Source: Sporichthyaceae bacterium (lineage in GTDB: Bacteria > Actinomycetota > Actinomycetes > Sporichthyales > Sporichthyaceae). Taken from it: a stretch of DNA of 64,000 bases. Position numbers and translations under genes: made by a program. The stretch lies in NCBI GenBank assembly GCA_036269075.1, contig DATASX010000004.1, forward strand, positions 62,001-126,000. The letters run 5' to 3'. Under the pieces are notes generated by a model. It saw only the letters and a list, made by a program, of their open reading frames with translations. It was not told the DNA's origin and ran no database searches. This document shows, one piece after another, positions 7,221 through 15,387 of this stretch. Position 1 is the first letter of the stretch. Each line of letters starts with the position of its first letter.

Positions 7221-8698
7221 TGGCACTGGTGGTGTTGAGCGGGTCCGGCACGCTGGACCGCGAGCACGTCGGTGGAAAGGCCTGGGGCGTCGACCGGATG
7301 CTCGCGATGGGCCTGCCGGTGCCACCGGCCTTCGTGCTGACCACGGACGAGTGCCGCCGGTTCCGCGACAACGGCGACACCCTCGACGAGGCGGCGATCA
7401 CCGCGCTCGCAACGGGTCTGACCCAGCTTCAGGAACGCACCGGCCGGCGCCTCGGCGACCCGGACTCCCCGCTGCTGGTCTCGGTTCGTTCCGGTGCGGC
7501 ACGCAGCATGCCCGGGATGATGGACACAATCCTGAATCTCGGAATGACCCCCGACGTGCAACGCGCGATTGCCGACCGCAGCGGCGATCCCGGTCACGCC
7601 GCGGATCTGACGCGGCGACTGCACGAGCAGTTCGAGCGGGTGGTCGGCACCGCCGCGCCGGAGTCGCCCATCGACCAACTGCGGGCCGCGGCGGCCGCAG
7701 TTCTCGGCTCGTGGATGTCCGAGCGCGCGATTGCCTACCGCCGGCACCACGGCATCGCCGAGGACCCCGGCACGTCGGTGACCGTGCAGGCGATGGTGTT
7801 CGGCAACCTCGACGCGACTTCCGGCACCGGGGTGCTGTTCACCCGCAACCCGCTCACCGGCGAGGCCGTCCCGTACGGCCAGTGGTTGCCCGGCGGGCAG
7901 GGCGAGGACGTGGTCTCCGGACGGTTCAACGCCCTGCCCCTGAGCGATTTGGCGAAGACGTTGCCCGATGTCCACGCCGAGTTGCTCGACTGCGCGCAGC
8001 GTCTGGAGGCAGGCACCGGCGACGTCCAGGACATCGAGTACACCGTGGAGTCCGGCCGACTGTTCCTGCTGCAGACCCGAGCGGCCAAGCGCTCGCCGGA
8101 CGCCGCGATCCGCATCGCGGTCGAGATGTGCACCGAGGGGGCCATCGACCGGGCGGAGGCCTTGCGGCGGGTGACCCCGACGCAGGTCGACATCGTGCTG
8201 CGGCCGCGGATCGCGCCCGCGGCCCGGGCGACCGCGGTACTGCTGGCGACCGGCGAACCGGCCTGCCCGGGCATCGGGCAAGGCCTGGTAGTCGGGTCCT
8301 GCGAGGAGGCCGAGGATCTCGCGGACACCGGCGGATCGCCGGTGCTGGCCCGGCCCACCACCGACCCGGACGACGTCTCCGGGATGCTCGTGTCGACCGC
8401 GATCGTGACCGAGATCGGCGGGGCCACCAGCCACGCCGCAGTGGTCTCCCGCGAGCTGGGCACGCCTTGTCTGGTCGGCGCCGGGCCGGGTGTGGTGGCG
8501 AAACTGACTGGGCGTCAGGTCACTGTGGACGGCACGACCGGCGAGGTTTTCGACGGCATCCTGCCGGTGACCGAAGGCAGCCCGGACGACCCGGCCCTGG
8601 GCAAGTTGCTTGCCTGGGCCGGCGAGGTCGGCGGCTCCTCGGGTCGCCCGCAGGACGTGTTGCGCGCCGCGCACGCGGCGCTGGAGGCAGACCGATGA
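7220..8698 (+). CDS. PpdK-like protein: ATP-grasp (PEP/pyruvate-binding) plus phosphohistidine domain
   Basis: A 492-residue protein with an N-terminal PPDK-type nucleotide-binding domain (VRSGAARSMPGMMDTILNLG, then GTGVLFTRNPLTGE) and a swivelling phosphohistidine domain with His405 in EIGGATSHAAVVSRELGTP. The C-terminal PEP/pyruvate TIM barrel of full pyruvate phosphate dikinase (about 880 residues) is absent. This short form matches the roughly 490-residue size I recall for mycobacterial PpdK, so it is a family variant rather than a truncation. It could transfer phosphate from ATP via His405 to a pathway metabolite or to a partner protein. It starts inside the stop of the small frame (TGATG) and ends with an ATGA overlap into the flavoprotein gene. 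Confidence 0.82.
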   Translation: MALVVLSGSGTLDREHVGGKAWGVDRMLAMGLPVPPAFVLTTDECRRFRDNGDTLDEAAITALATGLTQLQERTGRRLGDPDSPLLVSVRSGAARSMPGMMDTILNLGMTPDVQRAIADRSGDPGHAADLTRRLHEQFERVVGTAAPESPIDQLRAAAAAVLGSWMSERAIAYRRHHGIAEDPGTSVTVQAMVFGNLDATSGTGVLFTRNPLTGEAVPYGQWLPGGQGEDVVSGRFNALPLSDLAKTLPDVHAELLDCAQRLEAGTGDVQDIEYTVESGRLFLLQTRAAKRSPDAAIRIAVEMCTEGAIDRAEALRRVTPTQVDIVLRPRIAPAARATAVLLATGEPACPGIGQGLVVGSCEEAEDLADTGGSPVLARPTTDPDDVSGMLVSTAIVTEIGGATSHAAVVSRELGTPCLVGAGPGVVAKLTGRQVTVDGTTGEVFDGILPVTEGSPDDPALGKLLAWAGEVGGSSGRPQDVLRAAHAALEADR

Positions 8699-10122
8699 AC
8701 GACGTCGATGTCCTGGTCGTGGGTTCCGGCGCCGCAGGGCTGAGCGCGGCGTTGGCGGCCCACGAGCAGGGCGCCCGGCGGATCCTGGTCAGCGAGGCGA
8801 TGGCGGAGGTCGGTGGGTCCTCGCGGTTGTCCGGCGGCATCGTGATGGGCGCGGGCAGTGCCCTGCAGCGGGCGGGCGGGATCGAGGACGACCCGGCAGA
8901 TCTGTTCCACGAGTACATGCAGCTTCAGCGCTGGGACGTCGCCGCCGGACCGACGCGCCGATTTGCCGAACGCAGCGGCGGCACCATCGACTGGTTGGCC
9001 GCGCACGGCGTCCCGTTCTTCCCCCGCCTGATCTTCGGCGGCGACGAACGCAAACCGCGGTCGCACTGCGTCGACGGCGGCGGCCAGGCCTTGGTCGACG
9101 CGCTGCGCCGGGCGTGCGAGGCCGCGGACATCGACATCGCGCTGGGCCGCCGGGTGGACCGACTTCTCACCTCCCCCGAGGGCGCCGTGCTCGGGGCCGC
9201 CGTCGGCACCGACGAACTGCGCGCCGAAGCCGTGGTGCTCACGGTCGGCGGTTTCGGCGCCTCCCGCGACCTGCTCGCCCGCTGGTTCCCGTCGGCCTGG
9301 GACGCCGAGCGCACCTGGTACATCGGCAGCGACGGCGCGGTGGGCGACGGGTTCGCCCTCGGGGCGCAGGTCGGTGCGCAGGTCGCCGGGCACGATCGCG
9401 GGCTGCGTACCCTCGGGCCGGGCGGCTCCTTCGTCAACGAGGCGTTCCTGCCGGGCTGGACCATGCTGCTCGGCGCTGACGGCCGGCGGTTCGCCGACGA
9501 GACCGCGCCGTACGGGATCCTCGACGGGCTGGTCCGCACGCACGGCAACGCCGCGTTCGTCGTGCTCGACCAGGCCTGCCTCACCCCGTCGGCGGCGGCG
9601 GCGCAGCAGTACCGGGACTGCTACAAGCAGGTCTGGCCCAACCATCCGCCGTTCGCGCCGCGCCACTACCGCGAGGACTTCCTGGAGTTGCTGCGCGCAG
9701 ACGGCCGGGCGGTCCAGGCCCCCGACCTGACGGCGCTGGCCGCGGCCCTCGACCTGGCGCCGGATGTTCTGGTCGGCGAGGTCGGGCGCTACAACGCGCA
9801 CTGCGCGGCCGGGGTGGACGCGGACTTCGGTAAGGCGGCAAAATTCCTGCTCCCGCTGCGGACTCCGCCCTTTCACGCCGTACCGGTGCGGCCGGTGACC
9901 GTGAACGTCACCGGATGCGGACTGCGGATCGACTACCAGGCAAGGGTTCTGGGACCGACCGGCTCACCGGTCGCGGGGCTGTTCGCCGCCGGTGAGTGCG
10001 TCGGCGGGCTGCTCGGACACGTGTACATGGGCAGCGGGAACTCCCTCGGCCTGGCCTGCGGGGTGGGTCGGATGGCCGGTGAGGCGGCCGCCGCCCGGGC
10101 GCGCGCGACGGTGGCAACATGA
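8695..10122 (+). CDS. FAD-dependent dehydrogenase, 3-ketosteroid-delta1-dehydrogenase / fumarate reductase family
   Basis: A 475-residue flavoprotein. The dinucleotide-binding motif DVLVVGSGAAGLSAALAA is at the N-terminus, followed by EVGGSSRLSGGIVMGAG. The C-terminal FAD-closing segment GLFAAGECVGGLLGHVYMGS and NSLGLACGVGRMAGEAAA are typical of the KstD/fumarate-reductase group. The start at 8695 overlaps the PpdK-like stop (ATGA). The expected reaction is FAD-linked 1,2-desaturation of a 3-keto or enoyl compound. The context (racemase, Ltp2/DUF35, MaoC) supports alicyclic or steroid-like substrates, but KstD activity itself is inference. Confidence 0.85.
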   Translation: MNDVDVLVVGSGAAGLSAALAAHEQGARRILVSEAMAEVGGSSRLSGGIVMGAGSALQRAGGIEDDPADLFHEYMQLQRWDVAAGPTRRFAERSGGTIDWLAAHGVPFFPRLIFGGDERKPRSHCVDGGGQALVDALRRACEAADIDIALGRRVDRLLTSPEGAVLGAAVGTDELRAEAVVLTVGGFGASRDLLARWFPSAWDAERTWYIGSDGAVGDGFALGAQVGAQVAGHDRGLRTLGPGGSFVNEAFLPGWTMLLGADGRRFADETAPYGILDGLVRTHGNAAFVVLDQACLTPSAAAAQQYRDCYKQVWPNHPPFAPRHYREDFLELLRADGRAVQAPDLTALAAALDLAPDVLVGEVGRYNAHCAAGVDADFGKAAKFLLPLRTPPFHAVPVRPVTVNVTGCGLRIDYQARVLGPTGSPVAGLFAAGECVGGLLGHVYMGSGNSLGLACGVGRMAGEAAAARARATVAT

Positions 10123-10943
10123 GTTGGGGCCTGCTCACCAGCCGGTCGCGGCTGCGTACGGTGGACGCCGGTGCGGCCGCGGCGCAGGTCGAGGCCCTCG
10201 GCTTCGACACCCTCTGGGTCGCCGACCCGCGCGAGGATCTGCCTTTGCTGGACGAGGTTCTCGCCGCGACGACCACGTTGCGAGCGGCTACTGCCGTCCT
10301 GTCCGTGTGGGCGCCGCCGGCCGGTGCGGTGGCCGACTGGTGGTCGGTGCTGCCGGAGCAGCAGCAAGAACGGGTGCTGCTCGGGCTCGGCGTCAGCCAC
10401 GCATTGTTGGTGCCGCAGTACGAGAAGCCGATGGCGGCGATGACCGCGTACCTGGACCGGTTGGACGCCGCCGGGGTGCCGGCCGCCGCGCGGGTCCTGG
10501 GCGCCAACGGCCCACGAATGGTCGAGTTGGCCGGCCGGCGCGCCGCAGGCACGTTGACCTACCTGACCATGCCGGAACGGACCGCTGCCCAACGCGCCGC
10601 GCTCGGCCCGCAGCCGCGGATCGCCGCGGAGGTCAAGGTCGTCGTCACCGATGACCGGGCCGAAGGCCGCAGCCTGGCCCGGGCGCACCTGGCGACCTAC
10701 CTGGGGTTGCCCAACTACTTGGGCAACCTGCGCACGATGGGCTTCACCGACGAGGATCTGACACCGCCGGGCAGCGACCGTCTCGTCGACGCCTTGGTGC
10801 TGCAGGGCGCGGCCGCCGCGCTGGAACGGGCCGCCGAGCACCGGGCGGCCGGCGCGGACGCAATCGCCCTGCACGCGTTGAGCGCGACGGGCCTGCCCCG
10901 CGACGCCTGGCGGGAACTGGCGGCGCAGGCCGGTGCCGTATGA
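10119..10943 (+). CDS. LLM-class (luciferase-like, probably F420-dependent) oxidoreductase
   Basis: A 274-residue luciferase-like TIM-barrel protein. Near the N-terminus it has AAAQVEALGFDTLWVADP, the standard LLM wording, then LRAATAVLSVWAPPAG. After the middle come RVLGANGPRMVELAGRRA and GTLTYLTMPE, where the cofactor phosphate would bind. It is shorter than typical F420 enzymes (about 300-350). The start codon ATG overlaps the preceding stop (ATGA) and its own end overlaps the ligase ATG. The probable role is a hydride transfer using F420H2 or FMNH2 on the pathway intermediate. Confidence 0.8.
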   Translation: MSWGLLTSRSRLRTVDAGAAAAQVEALGFDTLWVADPREDLPLLDEVLAATTTLRAATAVLSVWAPPAGAVADWWSVLPEQQQERVLLGLGVSHALLVPQYEKPMAAMTAYLDRLDAAGVPAAARVLGANGPRMVELAGRRAAGTLTYLTMPERTAAQRAALGPQPRIAAEVKVVVTDDRAEGRSLARAHLATYLGLPNYLGNLRTMGFTDEDLTPPGSDRLVDALVLQGAAAALERAAEHRAAGADAIALHALSATGLPRDAWRELAAQAGAV

Positions 10944-12451
10944 CGTTCGCCCGCGCCCTCGCGCGGTCCCGCCCGGACCAGATAGCCCTGCGCGACCCGG
11001 TCCGCGACTGGACCTGGGCCCAGGTCGACGACGCGCTGCGTCCTCGGGTCAACGCGTTGCTGAGCGTGCAGTGGCGCGGGCCGCGGCGGGTCGCGGTCCT
11101 CGCCGAGAACAGCGGCGAGACGCTGCTCTGGTATGCCGCCTCGACCCTGTCCGGAACCTCGGCCGTGGCGGTCAACTTCCACCTCGAACCGGCCGAGGCC
11201 GCCTGGATCCTGACGCACAGTCAGGCCGATGTCCTGCTGGTCGACGACGCCACCGCGGAGTGCGGCGCGGCCGCGGCACGGCTGGCCGGCGTGCGCCTGG
11301 TGATCGGCGGGAGCGGCGCAGTCGCCGGAGTGCAACCACTTGAGGCGGCACTCGCCGACGCAGCCGACGACGAGCCGCCCACCGACCATCCACCGCGTCC
11401 GACGGTGGTCTACACGTCCGGCACCACCGGACGCCCGAAAGGCGTGGAGCTCCCGCCGACCTCGTGGGTCGGCGGCGCCGACATCACCGAGCACCTCGCC
11501 CGACTGGCGGAGTCCGCGATGGTCGCGCACGGCAGGCATCTGGTCGTCGGGCCGCTCTACCACGCCGGTCCGATCGCCGGGACGCGGTTCTTCGTGGGCG
11601 GCACCCCGGTCACCGTGCTCGGTCGCTTCGACCCCGAGCGCCTCCTCGCCGCGGTCGAGCGCGACCGGATCGCCACGATGATCGTGGTCCCGACTCACCT
11701 GCAGCGCGTCGGCGCACTGCCCCCGGCCGTGCGGGATCGCTACGACCGGTCCTCGCTGCGGTACGTGCTGCACGTCGGCGCGAAGTTCCCGGAGGAGGCC
11801 AAACGGGCCACCATCGGCTGGCTCGGGGACGTGCTGTGGGAGTCCTACGGCGCCAGCGAGGTCGGCACCACCTGCCTGATCGGCGCGGGCGAGTGGCTGG
11901 AGCGTCCGGGTTCGGTGGGACGGGCGGTCCCGCCGTTCGAGGCGGTGATCCTCGACGACGACGACAAACCGGTCGAGCCCGGCGTCGAGGGGCGGTTGTT
12001 CTTCCGCGACACGAACGGCCACGGGATGCATTACGTGGACGCGCCCGAGGCGAGCGTCGCCGGGACGGCGCCGTTCACCCTCGGCGAGATCGGTCGGATG
12101 GACGCCGAGGGCTACGTCTGGATCACCGACCGGGCCTCGGATCTGGTGGTCAGCGGCGGGGTGAACATCTATCCGTCGGAGGCCGAACAGGTCCTGGGCA
12201 CCCATCCCGCGGTGACCGAGGTCGCCTGCATCGGGGTCGCGCACGCGGACCTCGGAGAGGTCCTGCTGGCGTTGGTCGTCCCGGCGGTGCCGAACCCGGA
12301 CGCCGAGGAACTGCTGGCCTTCTGCCGGAGCAACCTCACGCTCTACAAGTGCCCACGCAGCCTGCGTTTCGTCGAGGCCTTGGCGCGCACGCCGGTCGGC
12401 AAGATCGACAAACGCGCGATGCGCGCCGCCCACGCGGGCGCGCAGGCCTGA
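10940..12451 (+). CDS. Acyl-CoA synthetase / AMP-dependent ligase
   Basis: A 503-residue adenylate-forming enzyme. Motifs in order are VVYTSGTTGRPKGVELPP, LWESYGASEVGTTCL, GRLFFRDTNGHG, WITDRASDLVVSGGVNIYPS and TPVGKIDKRAMR with the catalytic Lys. It closes the plus-strand operon begun at 5732, overlapping the LLM gene by 4 bases (ATGA, 10940-10943). It differs clearly from the ligase at 302-1909, so the two divergent operons each bring a ligase, perhaps for a starting acid and for a later ring- or side-chain-derived acid. Confidence 0.9.
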   Translation: MTFARALARSRPDQIALRDPVRDWTWAQVDDALRPRVNALLSVQWRGPRRVAVLAENSGETLLWYAASTLSGTSAVAVNFHLEPAEAAWILTHSQADVLLVDDATAECGAAAARLAGVRLVIGGSGAVAGVQPLEAALADAADDEPPTDHPPRPTVVYTSGTTGRPKGVELPPTSWVGGADITEHLARLAESAMVAHGRHLVVGPLYHAGPIAGTRFFVGGTPVTVLGRFDPERLLAAVERDRIATMIVVPTHLQRVGALPPAVRDRYDRSSLRYVLHVGAKFPEEAKRATIGWLGDVLWESYGASEVGTTCLIGAGEWLERPGSVGRAVPPFEAVILDDDDKPVEPGVEGRLFFRDTNGHGMHYVDAPEASVAGTAPFTLGEIGRMDAEGYVWITDRASDLVVSGGVNIYPSEAEQVLGTHPAVTEVACIGVAHADLGEVLLALVVPAVPNPDAEELLAFCRSNLTLYKCPRSLRFVEALARTPVGKIDKRAMRAAHAGAQA

Positions 12452-12457
12452 GCCGAC

Positions 12458-13201
12458 TCAGCCGTTCTGTGCGGCCTGGAAGTAGGACAACGTGCCGAGG
12501 GTGAGCCCGCCGTCGACCCGCACCACCTGACCGGTCACGTAGCCGGCCGCGGGCGAGGCCAGCAGCCAGATCGCGTCGGCCACGTCCTCGGCGGTGCCGC
12601 TGCGGCCCAACGGGATCAGGGCATTCGTGCGTGCCTCCCGCGCCGGGTCGCCCTGCCGGTCCGCGGTCATCTCGGTGCTGATCCGCCCGGGCGCGACCGC
12701 GTTGACCCGGATGCCACGCGGGGCGTACTCCAGCGCGGCCAGTTCGGTGAACGAGATCAGTGCGGCCTTGGACATCGAGTACACCCCGGTGCCCGGCACC
12801 GGCACGATCCCCGACATCGACGAGACGTTGACCACGGCCCCGCCGCCGTCGACCGCCAACGCGTCAGCGAGGTGACGGGTCATCAGCATCGGACCGAGCA
12901 CGTTGACGTCGAAGACCAACCGGTAGTCCGCGACGGTCTGCGTGTCCAGGGTTCCGCGCCGGTAGATCCCGGCGTTGTTGACCAGTACGTCGAGGGTCGG
13001 CACCGCTTCGGCCAGCGTGCGCACCGCGGTCTCGTCGGTGACGTCGAGCGCGATCGCCTTCGCGCCGATCTCGGCGGCGGTGGCCTCCAGCGCCGGGGCA
13101 TCGAGGTCGACGACGATCACCTCGTGCCCGGCCGCGACCAGTCGGACCGCGGTGGCACGCCCGATCCCGCGGGCGGCACCGGTCACCAGGGCGACGGACA
13201 T
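12458..13201 (-). CDS. Short-chain dehydrogenase/reductase
   Basis: A 247-residue classical SDR. The N-terminal ALVTGAARGIGRATAVRL gives the TGxxxGIG NAD(P) site, with VVDLDAPALEATAAEIG behind it (an Asp after strand 2 favours NAD+). The NNAG motif is in VLVNNAGIYRRG, and the catalytic residues are in VSSMSGI and VYSMSKAALI (Tyr141, Lys145). It ends in VTGQVVRVDGGLTLG. It converges on the plus-strand ligase with only 6 bases between the stops and lies just downstream of the E1 beta gene on the same strand. It probably oxidises a hydroxy or reduces a keto intermediate. Confidence 0.9.
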   Translation of the reverse strand: MSVALVTGAARGIGRATAVRLVAAGHEVIVVDLDAPALEATAAEIGAKAIALDVTDETAVRTLAEAVPTLDVLVNNAGIYRRGTLDTQTVADYRLVFDVNVLGPMLMTRHLADALAVDGGGAVVNVSSMSGIVPVPGTGVYSMSKAALISFTELAALEYAPRGIRVNAVAPGRISTEMTADRQGDPAREARTNALIPLGRSGTAEDVADAIWLLASPAAGYVTGQVVRVDGGLTLGTLSYFQAAQNG

Positions 13202-13222
13202 GGGCCTGCCTTTCTACGCGGG

Positions 13223-14215
13223 TCAGCGACCGACGGTGGCCAGCACCGCGGCCCGGATGCGGTCCGGGGTCGGGTGGAACTCCAACGCGGTGCTGAACGG
13301 GACCGGGGAGTACCCGGCGCCGACCCGCAGCACCGGAGCCAGCAGTTCGCCGAACAGTTCCTCATTGATCCGGGCGGCCAACTCCGCGCCGGGTCCGCAG
13401 AAGGTGTGCGCGTCGTGCACGATGACGGCCCGCCGGGTGCGCTCCGCGGAGGCGAGGATCGTGTCGAGGTCCAACGGAACCAGGCTGCGTAGGTCGATCA
13501 CCTCGACCGAGATTCCCTGCTCGGCGAGGGAATCGGCAGCGGTAACCGCGTTGCGGACCTGCATGCCGTAGGTGATCACCGTGACGTCGGTGCCGGCCCG
13601 CACGGTGTGTGCCGACCCGAGCGGGACGACGTGGCGACCCGGCGGCACCTCGCCCTTCTCGGTGAACGCCAATCCGATGTGCTCGACGTAGAGGCAGGGG
13701 TCGTCGTCGGCGATGCACGCCGCGAGCAGGCCCTTGGCATCGGCCGGGTTCGAGGGCACGACCACCTTCATCCCGGGCACGTGCATGAACCAGGCCTCGA
13801 GGTTCTGGCAGTGCTGGGCACCGAATCGTTGGGTGCCGACGGCGGTGCGGATCGTCAACGGGACCGGGGTGTGCCCGCCGGACATGTACCGCAGTTTCGC
13901 GGCGTGGTTGACGATCTGGTCCAGGCAGACCGTCAGGAAGTCCATGAACATGATCTCGGCGACGGGGCGGTAACCGCCGAGCGCAGCGCCGACCGCGGCA
14001 CCGACGATGCCGGTCTCCGCGATCGGGGTGGCCCGCACCCGCGCGGTCCCGTACTTCGTGGACAGGCCCTTGGTCACCTTGAGCACCCCGCCGATGGGGT
14101 CGGCGATGTCCTCCCCCAGCAGGATGACCTTCTCGTCCTGCGCCATCGCCAGGTCGAGTGCGGCGTTCATCGCCTGGACCATGGTCATGGTCTCGGCCGG
14201 CTCCGTGACTGTCAC
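13223..14215 (-). CDS. 2-oxoacid dehydrogenase E1 component, beta subunit
   Basis: A 330-residue transketolase-like pyrimidine-binding plus C-terminal domain protein. Recognisable stretches are KVILLGEDIADPIGGVLKVT, ETGIVGAAVGAALGGYRPV, EIMFMDFLTVCLDQIVNHAA and the C-terminal SLVPLDLDTILASAERTRR. The GTG at 14215 overlaps the alpha-subunit stop as GTGA, so the start is firm although the frame continues open upstream. It pairs with the alpha subunit to decarboxylate a 2-oxoacid (pyruvate, acetoin or branched 2-oxoacid type). No E2 or E3 genes lie nearby. Confidence 0.9.
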   Translation of the reverse strand: MTVTEPAETMTMVQAMNAALDLAMAQDEKVILLGEDIADPIGGVLKVTKGLSTKYGTARVRATPIAETGIVGAAVGAALGGYRPVAEIMFMDFLTVCLDQIVNHAAKLRYMSGGHTPVPLTIRTAVGTQRFGAQHCQNLEAWFMHVPGMKVVVPSNPADAKGLLAACIADDDPCLYVEHIGLAFTEKGEVPPGRHVVPLGSAHTVRAGTDVTVITYGMQVRNAVTAADSLAEQGISVEVIDLRSLVPLDLDTILASAERTRRAVIVHDAHTFCGPGAELAARINEELFGELLAPVLRVGAGYSPVPFSTALEFHPTPDRIRAAVLATVGR

Positions 14216-15219
14216 GATTCCCCCTGGGCCGGGATGTGCGTCGCGTCGGCGAACACGTGCCGATACCGCTGATCCGGCGCCGGTTGCGGACTGGCCTGGG
14301 CGAACGCGAACGCGTCGGCGACCTCCGCGTCGACCTCCGCGTCGACCTCGGCGAGCACCGACTCGTCGGCCTGACCGGACTCGATCAGCCAGGCCCGGAA
14401 GTTCGGCGCCGGGTCGCGCGCCAACGCCGCGGCGAGTTCGTCGGCCGGCATGTAGCCGTAGTCCGCGGACCCGCTGTGCCCGGTCAGCCGATACGTGCGG
14501 CACTCCACGAACGTGGGTCCGCCACCGGACCGGGCGCGGGCGCAGGCCTCGTCCAGGACGCGATAGGTGGCGATCGGGTCGAAGCCGTCGACCGCCACCG
14601 TCGCCATCGCGTAAGCGGTCGCTCGGCCGGCCAGGTCGGTCGAGGCGGCGTATTCGACGATCGGGGTGTGCTCGCCCCACTGGTTGTTCTGACAGACGAA
14701 CACGACCGGCAACTTCCAGAGCCCGGCCATGTTCATCGCCTCGTGGAAGGCCCCGATCGAGGTGGCCCCGTCGCCGAAGGTCGTGACGACCGCGCGCTGC
14801 GCGCCGTCGAGTTGCGCGGCGATGCCCAGACCGACGGCAATCGGCAAGCCTGCGCCGACGACCCCGGTGCTGGTCACGTAACCGACGTCCTGGTCGTGCA
14901 GGTGCATCGGCCCGCCCTTGCCACCGCACAGGCCGTCGGCGCGGCCGTAGACCTCGGCGAGGATGCCGCGCAACGAGGTGCCCTTGGCCACGGCGTCGCC
15001 CAGCGAGCGGTAGGTGGACACCAGTTTGTCCTCGACCCGCATTGCGGCACCGAGAGCGGCGCAGACGCCTTCCAGACCACGCACCGGGTAGAAGGCGGAG
15101 GCCAGGGCGCCGGACTTCACCTCTTCGGCCGCCCGGTCGCCGGTCGTGGTGATCGTGCGCATCAACCGGTACATGTGAAGCAAGGTCCGGTTGTCCAACT
15201 GCGAGCCGACCGTCGTCAT
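14212..15219 (-). CDS. 2-oxoacid dehydrogenase E1 component, alpha subunit (TPP-binding)
   Basis: A 335-residue E1 alpha subunit. The thiamine diphosphate motif is present as FGDGATSIGAFHEAMNMAG then VVFVCQNNQWG. The phosphorylation-loop-like ADGLCGGKGGPMHLHD and VGAGLPIAVGLGIAAQ are also characteristic. The ATG at 15219 is preferred over 15240 because GGGAGG at 15224-15229 sits 4-5 bases upstream, and because 15240 lies on the operator. Near the C-terminus an AEVD repeat (DNA repeat around 14321-14344) makes a short acidic linker. Operator triplet B lies immediately upstream, so this E1 pair belongs to the shared regulon. The substrate (pyruvate, acetoin or branched 2-oxoacid) is not resolved. 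Confidence 0.9.
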   Translation of the reverse strand: MTTVGSQLDNRTLLHMYRLMRTITTTGDRAAEEVKSGALASAFYPVRGLEGVCAALGAAMRVEDKLVSTYRSLGDAVAKGTSLRGILAEVYGRADGLCGGKGGPMHLHDQDVGYVTSTGVVGAGLPIAVGLGIAAQLDGAQRAVVTTFGDGATSIGAFHEAMNMAGLWKLPVVFVCQNNQWGEHTPIVEYAASTDLAGRATAYAMATVAVDGFDPIATYRVLDEACARARSGGGPTFVECRTYRLTGHSGSADYGYMPADELAAALARDPAPNFRAWLIESGQADESVLAEVDAEVDAEVADAFAFAQASPQPAPDQRYRHVFADATHIPAQGES

Positions 15220-15238
15220 GGCGCCTCCCGTCGGAGAC

Positions 15239-15276
15239 ATTAGTCAAGTACTAGACTATTTACAACCAGACATTGA
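15239..15276. promoter_or_regulatory. Operator triplet B (shared regulon motif)
   Basis: The best single example: TAGTCAAGTACTAGACTA at 15241-15258 is an 18-base palindrome with one mismatched pair. Its half-sites are ATTAGTC (15239-15245) and ACTATTT (15255-15261), followed 15 bases on by ACATTGA (15270-15276). It begins 20 bases upstream of the E1 alpha start codon. The core (CAAG-TA-CTAG) resembles the KstR2 site AnCAAGnnCTTGnT, but the other copies do not keep that core, so this may be coincidence. Confidence 0.7.
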
Positions 15277-15387
15277 CCGGTGGTCGACCGTGCTGAGCCC
15301 TTACCGCAGCACGACGGCCAGGCCCACGTCGAGTTGTTTCTCGACGGCGCCTACGCCCCGCTCGGGCTCAACTGACCCGCCGTCAGC

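Noticed and set aside
15241-15258. Calling triplet B a KstR2 site
   Set aside because: The CAAGTACTAG core is close to the KstR2 pattern, but the other six copies keep the outer GACTATTG half-sites rather than the core, so the motif is probably different.
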